A DNA stretch of 23,491 nucleotides from JASJBU01 sp965372385 (lineage in GTDB: Bacteria; Pseudomonadota; Gammaproteobacteria; Chromatiales; Chromatiaceae): assembly GCA_965372385.1 (NCBI GenBank), contig CBDVCD010000022.1:1-23491 (forward strand), written 5' to 3'. Numbering within the stretch: position 1 is the stretch's first letter; each line of letters begins with the position of its first letter. The translations under genes were made by a program, and so were the position numbers. The notes beneath the pieces are model-generated. The model worked only from the letters and a program-made list of their open reading frames with translations, was not told the origin of the DNA and made no database searches. Below are positions 15,441 to 22,892 of the stretch, in pieces.

Positions 15441-15683
15441 TCAGTGCTGACAATTCTGCAGGCGCGCGTTGACTGAAGGAACCAATGACGCCAATGCCGC
15501 CACCAACAGCACCAACGGACTCATCACCAGCGCGCCGAAGCCAGGATAGACCAGAGGCACCAATAATTCCGGTATGGGCTTTGACATAAAGACCACGGGT
15601 GATAACAGGATCGTCCCTATCACCATCAATACCGCTGAAGCAATGACCGCGGATCTCATCGATTTGCATGTAAAAATAGTCAT
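15441..15683 (-). CDS. Small membrane protein, 80 residues, paralogue B
   Basis: A convergent paralogue of the gene at 15095-15343. From ATG 15683 it reads MTIFTCKSMRSAVIASAVLM and onward, with two membrane helices and a C-terminal NCQH. The segment SPLVLLVAALASLVP lines up with APLILIATFLLSVLP of the other copy. AAAAGGTGA lies 6-7 bases before ATG 15683; a GTG at 15692 is an alternative but is too close to that site. A good sigma-70-like promoter (15724-15752) stands upstream, so this gene appears to be independently expressed. Function unknown. Confidence 0.7.
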   Translation of the reverse strand: MTIFTCKSMRSAVIASAVLMVIGTILLSPVVFMSKPIPELLVPLVYPGFGALVMSPLVLLVAALASLVPSVNARLQNCQH

Positions 15684-15723
15684 ATCATTCACCTTTTAAA
15701 CAGCATAGGCTGGATTAATTAGT

Positions 15724-15752
15724 ATATTAGACTATTCTTATTTATAGGTCAA
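15724..15752 (-). promoter_or_regulatory. Sigma-70-type promoter of small membrane gene B
   Basis: On the minus strand TTGACC (15752-15747) and TAATAT (15729-15724) are separated by exactly 17 bases, and the start codon lies about 40 bases downstream. This is the best promoter match I found in the window. Confidence 0.65.
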
Positions 15753-15768
15753 CATCTTATACTTTTAT

Positions 15769-15780
15769 AGTAGATCTACT
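15769..15780. promoter_or_regulatory. Perfect 12-bp palindrome upstream of the promoter
   Basis: AGTAGATCTACT is fully self-complementary and lies 17 bases upstream of the -35 box of gene B and 21 bases past the SAM synthetase stop. It could be an activator site; it is too short to be a convincing terminator. Confidence 0.35.
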
Positions 15781-15800
15781 TCACATTTCCCACCTGCAGG

Positions 15801-16988
15801 CTATTTCAACGCATCGATCTTATCAGTCTGCTCCCATGGTGGTTCCAGGTCGATTCGGCCCATGTGCCCATAAACCGCCAGTTTTCGGTAAAAACCATCG
15901 TTTCTCTCGGCGGGAAGCCTCTGCAGACGCAAATCCCGTACGATAGCGCCCAGACGAAAATCAAAAATCTCTCCAACCCGTTCGGTTAGCTCTCGGTCAT
16001 CCACATCGCCAGATCCGAAGGTTCGAACCCGCAGACTGACCGGAGCGGCGGCACCGATCGAGTAGCTCAGTTGAACCTCACACTCCCTGGCCAGGCCAGC
16101 CGCCACCACATTCTTTGCCGCATAGCGTGCTGCATAGGCACCCACTCGATCGATGCGCAGCGGATCTTTGCCGCTCAGCGCCGCGCCACTGTGGCGGGCA
16201 TACTCTCCATAGGTATCCATCCCGGTCTTGCGCCCGGTCAGACCTGAGTGGGCAGCCGGCCCCCCCCCGATGAGCGGTCCTTCCGGATTGACAAAGATAC
16301 GCGTCTTGTCATCCGCTTCGAACGTCTCTGTTTTAAGCACCGGCTGTACCACCTCCTTGATCAAATCATCCCGCAACTGATCCAGATTGGCCGCTTCCTC
16401 CTCGGTCTGACTGGCCACCAGGGTGATGCTGTGAATCCGCTCCGGTTCGCCATTTTTGTACTCTATACCCACCTGGGTCTTTCCATCCGGCAACAGATAA
16501 GGAAGCCGCTTTACCACCTTGGTGGAGGCGAGCCGCTCAGCGAGTCGATGGGAGAGCCAGATCGGCAGCGGTATCAGGGCCGGCGTCTGATCGCAGGCGT
16601 AACCAAACACGGTAACCTGATGCTTGGCGGTGATCTGATCGATCTGATTGTCATCCAACTGCTCGAGATCCACCGGTGCGTAGGCGGTTACCGTGTGATC
16701 CATAAAGCTGCTCATGATGGTGCAGGCATCGGCATCAAACACATCCTTCGGATAACCACTGCCGCGGACCACTTCGCGGGCTATCTCGGGGATATCGAGT
16801 TTTGCCTTGGAGGCATAGTGGGCGGAGATAAACATCACGCCACTCGATACCGCACACTCAGCCACGATCTTTGAGTGATGATCCTGGATCAGAAAATGGT
16901 CGACGATGGCATCACTCACCTGATCGCAGAGTTTGTCCGGATGCCCCGCCGTGCTGGACTCCGAGGTGAAAATAAAGTTGTCGTTCAC
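15801..16988 (-). CDS. metK: Divergent S-adenosylmethionine synthetase (MetK-like)
   Basis: A 395-residue homologue of methionine adenosyltransferase, which makes SAM from ATP and methionine in the cytoplasm. Retained motifs are TSES with GHPDK (15-19), PDGKTQV (K170), SGLTGRKTGMDTYG (R253, K254) and LSGKDPLRIDR with GAYAARYAAKN. The flexible-loop motif GAGDQGLMFGYA of ordinary bacterial enzymes is altered to AKHQVTVFGYA, so the usual GDQG Asp is replaced by His (123). This may change kinetics or substrate. It starts with GTG 16988, whose GTGA overlaps the P-type ATPase stop, behind a strong GGAGGAAG site. It is probably a second, specialised copy, since a housekeeping metK would be expected elsewhere; that is inference. 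Full length, no frameshift. Confidence 0.88.
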   Translation of the reverse strand: MNDNFIFTSESSTAGHPDKLCDQVSDAIVDHFLIQDHHSKIVAECAVSSGVMFISAHYASKAKLDIPEIAREVVRGSGYPKDVFDADACTIMSSFMDHTVTAYAPVDLEQLDDNQIDQITAKHQVTVFGYACDQTPALIPLPIWLSHRLAERLASTKVVKRLPYLLPDGKTQVGIEYKNGEPERIHSITLVASQTEEEAANLDQLRDDLIKEVVQPVLKTETFEADDKTRIFVNPEGPLIGGGPAAHSGLTGRKTGMDTYGEYARHSGAALSGKDPLRIDRVGAYAARYAAKNVVAAGLARECEVQLSYSIGAAAPVSLRVRTFGSGDVDDRELTERVGEIFDFRLGAIVRDLRLQRLPAERNDGFYRKLAVYGHMGRIDLEPPWEQTDKIDALK

Positions 16989-19900
16989 GCTGCTTCCTCC
17001 ATACCAACTGACATTTCTTGCGCCTCACCTTCCATCATCCCTTCGTCGTCATCCTCCCCTCGCGGCAATGCCGGCTTGGTGGCTTCATTGACGATCAGCG
17101 GCAAGATGACACCAGCCGCTATAACCAGTATGTCAACCAGATTGAGCGGCGAGGTTCCCAACAACCGCCTGGCACCCGGCAGAATACTCACCAGCGCCTG
17201 CAGCCCGCCCATACCCAGGATAGCCTTGGTCAGATGGGGATTGGGTGGGAGTTCCTGACCGCCAAAGACATTGCGATAAGAGGATCGCGAACTGAAAGAA
17301 TGGGCCAGTTCGTTGAATACCAGGGTATTGAATGCCAGAGTAGTGGCCTGCGTTCCCAGACCATAACGCCGCATGCCATAGATGAAGGCGCCCATGGTGC
17401 CCACACCAATGATGCCGGATTCAAAGGCCATGCGTTTCAAATCATGGCCTTCGATGATGGCCTCACTCGGGTCGCGCGGCGGTCGCTGCATAACACCAGG
17501 CTCGGCAGGCTCGAGGGCGAGCGCCAAGCCGGGAAAGATATCCGTCACCAAGTTGATCCAAAGCAGTTGCATCGGGTTCAACGGCTCACCCCAACCCATG
17601 GCGATACCCGCCAACATGACTTCGATCTCGGTCAGGTTGGTAGAGACCATGAAATGGATCATCTTGCGGATGTTGCCGTAAATGGTGCGTCCCTGTTCCA
17701 CCGCCGCGGTCATGGTGTGCAGGTTATCGTCTTCCAGCACCACGTCCGACACATCACGCGCCACATTGGTACCACTGCCACCCATGGCCACACCCACATC
17801 GGCCGCCTTCAAAGCCGGACCATCGTTGATGCCATCACCGGTCATGGCCACCACATAACTCGCCTCCTGCAGGGCGCGTACAATCTTGAGCTTATGTGCC
17901 GGGCTGACCCGGGCAAACACATGGACATTCTTGGCCAATCCCGCCAACAGTTCCGGATCCATGTTTTCCAGCTCGTTGGACTCGAGTACCTTGAGGGGCT
18001 TACCGCCACTCAGGCCCAGTTGCTCACCGATGGCCTGGGCAGTCGCGCTCTGATCGCCGGTGATCATGATGGTTGCGATACCGGCCTGATGGTACTGAGC
18101 AATCAGCTGATCCATACCGGTACGCATGGGATCGGCCATGCCGGCCAGACCCAGCCAGGTCAGACCCGAGGTTCTGGTTGGCATCTTCCCTTCATCGAGT
18201 TCCCGATAGGCCGCACCCAGTACACGCAAGGCATTACCCGCCATGCGTTCATTCTCATTAACGATCGTAGTGCGCGCCTCGGCGGTCAGCTTGATCCTTT
18301 TGCCCTCTTTGACCTGATAGGTGCATAAAGAGAGCACCTCCGTGGGACTGCCCTTCACCGCCAGCAGATGCTTAGCGTTTTTATACGGATGCAGGGTGCT
18401 CATGAAGGGTCGCCCCTCGGCACGATAGCGGGTATGCAGCATGGGATGTTCAGTGCGTAAAGCCTGCACGTCGATGCCGGCGTTCAGGGCCAGATCCACC
18501 AGCGCATTCTCCGTGGGAGAGCCGTCCAACTCGTAATGCTCCTGGTTGTCGACAATCTGGCTCTCACTACAGAGCGAGATAATCTGCATCAGGCGCACCA
18601 GTTCATCGCGGCCAACCGGGTCGATGGCGTTGTCATCGCGCCTGAAGATGCCCTCGGTTACTCCATAGCTGAGTTCACCACTGTAGACAGCCACCACCGC
18701 CATGCGATTCATCGTCAGGGTGCCGGTCTTGTCCATGCAGAAGACCTGCACCGAACCCAGGGATTCCACCGCATCGAGATGCCTGACCGCTACATTGCGT
18801 TTGCGCATCTCGGCGATTCCCATGGCCAGGGTGGTGGTCGCCACTGCCGGCAGGCCTTCCGGAATCGCTGCCACCGCCAATGAGACCGATGACTTGAGCA
18901 TCTGCAGCCAACCATAGCCGCGCAGAATACCCACCACGAAAACCCCGGCGCAAACCACGCCACTGAGCAGGGCCAGTTTGGTACCCATCTGGCCCAGCTG
19001 TCGCTGCATGGGAGTCTCGGGTGCCTCGGCCTCACCCACTAAGGTCTGGATCTGGCCCAGCTCGGTAGCCTTGGCGGTAGCGATCACGACGCCACGTCCG
19101 TTACCACCGGTAGCGTGGGTCCCCATATAGGCCATGTTGATGCGGTCCCCAAGCGCCGTTTCTTGCTTGCCCAGAAAGTTGTGGTCTTTGGCAACCGGCA
19201 TACTCTCGCCAGTAAGGGCCGATTCATCCACACTCAGACGATGTGAACTCAACAGCCGGACATCCGCCGCGATATAACTGCCGGGCACCAGCACCAGGAT
19301 ATCCCCGGGTACGATGTGCTCCACGAGGATCAGACTCTCCATACCGTCCCGCAGCACGTTCACTTCTCGTACCCCGGACTTGGCGAGTGAACTGATGGTC
19401 TTTTCCGCCTGCCGTTCGGTGACGAAACCGATCACGGCATTGATCAACACCACGCCCAGGATCACCGCTGCGTCTATGGTGCCACCCGTCAGGATCGAGA
19501 TCACCGCGGAGACCCCCAGCATGCCCACCGGCGCATTGAGGAACTGTTCCAGGAAAATGATGACATCCGAGCGTCGCTGGCTGGCGCTAAGGCTATTCTC
19601 GCCGTAGCGCTGCAGACGCTGGAGCGCCTCGCTGCCACTCAAACCCAACCGCTCTGGCACCTCCATTCGTTCAAGTACCTGATCGGTTTCCAGCAGATGC
19701 CAGGGATGGGTTTCCTGGGGCTGCTCATCCGGTTGTGTCGAAGTGGCTGCGCCACTCGTGGCGCCAAACACCGGGGCCGCGGTATCGCTTGAAGAGAAGC
19801 CTCTGAGCAGGGTGGCAAACCCATTCAACGCCTTGGAAACTTCGAAATTTGCGGGCCGATCGGCTGCTTTAGGCGCGGCGGCTCTTGCCACCTTTCCATC

Positions 19901-20149
19901 AATCAGGGATTCAATATACCTGACGACATCCTCGAGTGGCGTATCTTTTTCGTAGACCAGCAGCAGCTTGCCGGTACGCACATTGGCCTTGACCTCTTGG
20001 ATCACCTCGATCTGGCCAAGCTGCTTTTCCAGACGCTGCTTGAGCTGAGGGGAACGGTATAAGCCGGGGATTTCAATGCGTGCGCGGCCAGGGAGATGAC
20101 TATGCACCAAGCTGAGTAATGACTGGGCAGAGATGGTAGACGATTCCAT
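16985..20149 (-). CDS. P-type cation-transporting ATPase (P2A-like) with N-terminal HMA-like domain
   Basis: A membrane pump of about 1054 residues from ATG 20149; an in-frame TTG at 20182 behind a G-run would add 11 residues. Residues about 15-85 form a ferredoxin-like, HMA-related domain (HSHLPGRARIEIPGL, then KANVRTGKLLLVYE) without a CXXC metal site. The ATPase core follows: cation-transporter N domain, TGES (about 313-316), PEGLP in helix M4 (430-434), the phosphorylated DKTGTLT (473-479), MITGD, TGDGINDGPA (770-779) and NLVTDIFP in M6. PEGLP plus NLVTD resembles Ca2+/Mn2+ pumps rather than CPx heavy-metal pumps. A C-terminal acidic tail (GEDDDEG) ends in the cytoplasm. It is coupled to the SAM synthetase by overlap and is divergent from a Na+/Ca2+ exchanger, supporting a role in cation homeostasis. 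Ion specificity is unproven. Confidence 0.9.
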   Translation of the reverse strand: MESSTISAQSLLSLVHSHLPGRARIEIPGLYRSPQLKQRLEKQLGQIEVIQEVKANVRTGKLLLVYEKDTPLEDVVRYIESLIDGKVARAAAPKAADRPANFEVSKALNGFATLLRGFSSSDTAAPVFGATSGAATSTQPDEQPQETHPWHLLETDQVLERMEVPERLGLSGSEALQRLQRYGENSLSASQRRSDVIIFLEQFLNAPVGMLGVSAVISILTGGTIDAAVILGVVLINAVIGFVTERQAEKTISSLAKSGVREVNVLRDGMESLILVEHIVPGDILVLVPGSYIAADVRLLSSHRLSVDESALTGESMPVAKDHNFLGKQETALGDRINMAYMGTHATGGNGRGVVIATAKATELGQIQTLVGEAEAPETPMQRQLGQMGTKLALLSGVVCAGVFVVGILRGYGWLQMLKSSVSLAVAAIPEGLPAVATTTLAMGIAEMRKRNVAVRHLDAVESLGSVQVFCMDKTGTLTMNRMAVVAVYSGELSYGVTEGIFRRDDNAIDPVGRDELVRLMQIISLCSESQIVDNQEHYELDGSPTENALVDLALNAGIDVQALRTEHPMLHTRYRAEGRPFMSTLHPYKNAKHLLAVKGSPTEVLSLCTYQVKEGKRIKLTAEARTTIVNENERMAGNALRVLGAAYRELDEGKMPTRTSGLTWLGLAGMADPMRTGMDQLIAQYHQAGIATIMITGDQSATAQAIGEQLGLSGGKPLKVLESNELENMDPELLAGLAKNVHVFARVSPAHKLKIVRALQEASYVVAMTGDGINDGPALKAADVGVAMGGSGTNVARDVSDVVLEDDNLHTMTAAVEQGRTIYGNIRKMIHFMVSTNLTEIEVMLAGIAMGWGEPLNPMQLLWINLVTDIFPGLALALEPAEPGVMQRPPRDPSEAIIEGHDLKRMAFESGIIGVGTMGAFIYGMRRYGLGTQATTLAFNTLVFNELAHSFSSRSSYRNVFGGQELPPNPHLTKAILGMGGLQALVSILPGARRLLGTSPLNLVDILVIAAGVILPLIVNEATKPALPRGEDDDEGMMEGEAQEMSVGMEEAA

Positions 20150-20302
20150 TTTCTGGTTAGTATCCTGAGTAGCGCGAGCCAAAAATACCCCCCCAAGCAG
20201 GCTTCCATTTATAGCATGAAATTGGCCGGATAACCCGATAAAGTGTAACGTAGTAATCCGAATATTCGCTTACGCAACGAATCCTCATTTGAAGGAGATG
20301 AG

Positions 20303-21370
20303 ATGGACCACAGCCTGTTGCAGTGGATCGGCGATGAAACCCTGCTGCAGCAATTCGTAGCAGAGCTGCCTATCAGCACCCTGTTGATCATCATCGTGGT
20401 CTGCATCGTCTTGTTATCCAAGGGGGCGGATTGGATGATCGATGGCGTGGTCGACCTCGCCAGGCGCACCGGCCTGCCAAAGATCGTCATCGGCGCTACC
20501 GTTGTCTCCCTTGGCACCACCCTGCCCGAGGCATTCGTCTCCGTCATGGCCGCCTACATGGGCAACCCGGGGCTGGCGCTGGGCAATGGCGTCGGATCGA
20601 TCATCGCCGATACCGGCCTGATCTTCGGTTTGACCTGCCTTTTGGCAGCCGTGCCCGTCAATCGTTATATCCTCAACCGCACCGGTTGGGTCCAGGTAGG
20701 CACTGCCAGCCTGCTGGTGGTAATCGCCCTTGGGGTCCTGCTCAACACAGCTGCTGAGTCTGAACCCATCCTCAACCGCTGGGTTGGCTTTCTCTTTCTC
20801 AGCCTGTTGGCGGTCTATTTATATGTCACCTATCTCTGGGCCAAGCAGAGCGGTGAGATGAGTGGGGACAACAATGGTGCTGAAGCGGAAGAGTTCCTGA
20901 GCATAGGCATGTCCTGGCTGATGGTGGTGGGCGGCTTGCTGCTGATTATCATCGGCGCCCGTGTCCTGGTACCCTGCGCCTCCGAGATCGCACTACGATT
21001 TGGCGTACCGGAAGATGTCATTGCCGCCACCCTGGTGGCCTTCGGTACCTCACTGCCGGAATTGATGACTGCCATTGCCGCGGTACGCAAGGGACACCCG
21101 GAAATTACCGTCGGCAATATCGTGGGGGCCGACGTACTCAACGTCCTGTTCGTGATCGGCGCGGCCGCGGCCGCCACTCCGCTTGAAATTCCGAGTAATT
21201 TCTACTTCTTCCACTTTCCCGCCATGCTCATCATCCTGGTCTCACTGCGGGTCTTCATCTCCATGAATACCGCGGGTGTGTTTTACCGATGGCAAGGGGC
21301 CTGGCTGCTTGGGGTCTATGCAATCTATGTATTTCTCCAGTATGCCCTGAATGTGGGTGCCGCCCACTGA
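20303..21370 (+). CDS. CaCA-family Na+/Ca2+ (cation) exchanger, YrbG-like
   Basis: A 355-residue inner-membrane exchanger with about ten helices. Two alpha-repeats are clear: VVSLGTTLPEAFVSVMAAYM (about 67-86) continuing to GNGVGSIIADTG, and LVAFGTSLPELMTAIAAV (about 244-261) continuing to GNIVGADVLNVL. The LGTTLPE and FGTSLPE motifs carry the ion-binding glutamates. In the first repeat the usual GS-N-x-N pattern is changed to GSIIADTG, with Asp in place of Asn. AAGGAG lies 5 bases before ATG 20303. It is divergent from the P-type ATPase across about 120-150 bases, and the stress-protein gene follows 55 bases later, so calcium or another divalent cation is a reasonable shared substrate. Confidence 0.9.
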   Translation: MDHSLLQWIGDETLLQQFVAELPISTLLIIIVVCIVLLSKGADWMIDGVVDLARRTGLPKIVIGATVVSLGTTLPEAFVSVMAAYMGNPGLALGNGVGSIIADTGLIFGLTCLLAAVPVNRYILNRTGWVQVGTASLLVVIALGVLLNTAAESEPILNRWVGFLFLSLLAVYLYVTYLWAKQSGEMSGDNNGAEAEEFLSIGMSWLMVVGGLLLIIIGARVLVPCASEIALRFGVPEDVIAATLVAFGTSLPELMTAIAAVRKGHPEITVGNIVGADVLNVLFVIGAAAAATPLEIPSNFYFFHFPAMLIILVSLRVFISMNTAGVFYRWQGAWLLGVYAIYVFLQYALNVGAAH

Positions 21371-21425
21371 TACTGATGACTTACAAACTACACTTGTTCA
21401 ATGAGCTGATAAAACAAGGCATTAG

Positions 21426-22385
21426 ATGATGAAGATTTTACTCGCAACAGATGGTTCGCAAAGCGCCATGGCGGCGATTGATTTCCTGCTGCGACTTCCG
21501 CTGCCGCCAGCGTGTGATTTTACCTTGCTTACCGTGATCGAGAAGGAGGCCTACAAGAGCAGAAAGAAGACTGAGCTCAACCCGGAACAGCTCGAATTGT
21601 TGCGGCAAACCAAAACAATGCTGCAGGATGAGGCGGAAGAAGTCCTGACCAAGGCCGCAAGTAAGCTGCAAGATGCAGGTTGCACCAGTTCCTCACTGAC
21701 GCGCAGTGGTCACCCCTCCAGGGAGATCGTCAGGATGGCAAAAAAGCACGCCGTAGACCTGGTGGTAGTCGGCTCCCATGGCCTGGGGGGAGTCAAGCGC
21801 TTTCTGTTGGGTAGCGTCTCCGACCAGGTGCTTGCCTATGCGCCCTGTTCGGTATTGATCGTAAAACCTTGCAGCGACAATCCCGCGACTGATGCAACCA
21901 TCCCGCGGGAAGTGGATAAGGCCCTGCGGATTCTCCTGGCCTACGACGATTCAGTCTCTTCCAAACAGGCCGTCGATTTCTGCGCGGCACTACCCCTTGA
22001 TGAAAGCGTCGAGATAACCGCACTCACGGTATTACCCTTGGTAAAACTCTACCGGCAGGACATCAAGCAACGCCTGAGTTGGGTCTGGAAAGAGAAGAAG
22101 AAACTCGCGCAAAAGTCCCTGGACCGCTTAAGCAGCGAGGTGAAATGGACGACTTCCCATATTTCGACCCAACTACGTGAAGCGGCCGATGTCAGTCAGG
22201 AAATTCTCGATCTCGCGGAGCAGACTCAGTGCCATCTGATTCTCCTGGGCCACAAGGGAAAAGGGGCCATCGAGAAATTTCTCCTCGGCTCAGTCACCAC
22301 CCGGATCGCCCACCATGCACCCTGCTCGGTGCTGGCGGTGAGAAACCGTAAAGCCACCAGCAGCCCGATTACTACTGCCGAATAA
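21426..22385 (+). CDS. Tandem-domain universal stress protein (UspA family)
   Basis: Two UspA domains in one 319-residue cytoplasmic protein. Domain one (about 1-148) begins MMKILLATDGSQSAMAAIDF and has the ATP-binding G-2x-G-9x-GS motif at 116-130 (GSHGLGG to LLGS). Domain two (about 165-306) begins LRILLAYDDSVSSKQA and has the same motif at 275-289 (GHKGKGAIEKFLLGS). Both motifs are intact, so both domains may bind ATP. It starts 55 bases after the exchanger stop in the same direction, probably cotranscribed. UspA proteins often sit beside ion transporters and may sense energy or ion status; a regulatory role for the exchanger is speculation. No terminator hairpin was seen downstream. Confidence 0.92.
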   Translation: MMKILLATDGSQSAMAAIDFLLRLPLPPACDFTLLTVIEKEAYKSRKKTELNPEQLELLRQTKTMLQDEAEEVLTKAASKLQDAGCTSSSLTRSGHPSREIVRMAKKHAVDLVVVGSHGLGGVKRFLLGSVSDQVLAYAPCSVLIVKPCSDNPATDATIPREVDKALRILLAYDDSVSSKQAVDFCAALPLDESVEITALTVLPLVKLYRQDIKQRLSWVWKEKKKLAQKSLDRLSSEVKWTTSHISTQLREAADVSQEILDLAEQTQCHLILLGHKGKGAIEKFLLGSVTTRIAHHAPCSVLAVRNRKATSSPITTAE

Positions 22386-22892
22386 GGTTGCAGACCAGGC
22401 ATAGCTTCGCACCCGCATAAAGAACTCCGACCCAAAGGCGAGTACTCCGTCAAGGTTGTATTGATGGGTTCAGCGCTACTGTGGTGTTTCGCAACAAGAC
22501 ACAGCACGCAGGCAATGGCCTTGGTCCTTGTCAAGTGCTGTAAAGCTTCTGCTCCTGCTCACGCCCCTGACCCGTCTCGGCCCCAATCAAGATCGCGCAC
22601 AAGCGCCGGCAGATTCATTCGCGGACAACTCCATCCGACGGAACACGTCGCGTCCCGGCCGGCATGCTCTTGCTAACCGATTTTCGCGCCATCTGGACTC
22701 CTTGATCCCCTTGTGTCCGGAATTGTCGGTAAAAAGTCAGACTATAACAAGGTCGTACAAGGTATATTCTGCTGTAATAAGATGCGGCACGGACTGGATG
22801 GTTGAGTAGCCGATCGGCTTCTGTGAACCCAATGTCGAAAGCCTTGGGACTTCCCACGGAATGGAAGACATTACTGCTATCAGGGGTAGATT
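22386..22892. other. Intergenic region without a convincing gene
   Basis: About 500 bases with short open frames on both strands but no recognisable domain, signal sequence or matching ribosome binding site. No clear inverted repeats or transposon ends were seen. It may contain decayed coding sequence. Confidence 0.5.

Noticed and set aside
17018..18328. 436-codon plus-strand open frame opposite the P-type ATPase
   Set aside because: Antisense to a fully conserved ATPase core; His/Gln-rich composition without any domain.
22528..22857. Overlapping short frames on both strands downstream of the UspA gene
   Set aside because: No recognisable domain or ribosome binding site; neither strand gives a convincing product or transposase remnant.
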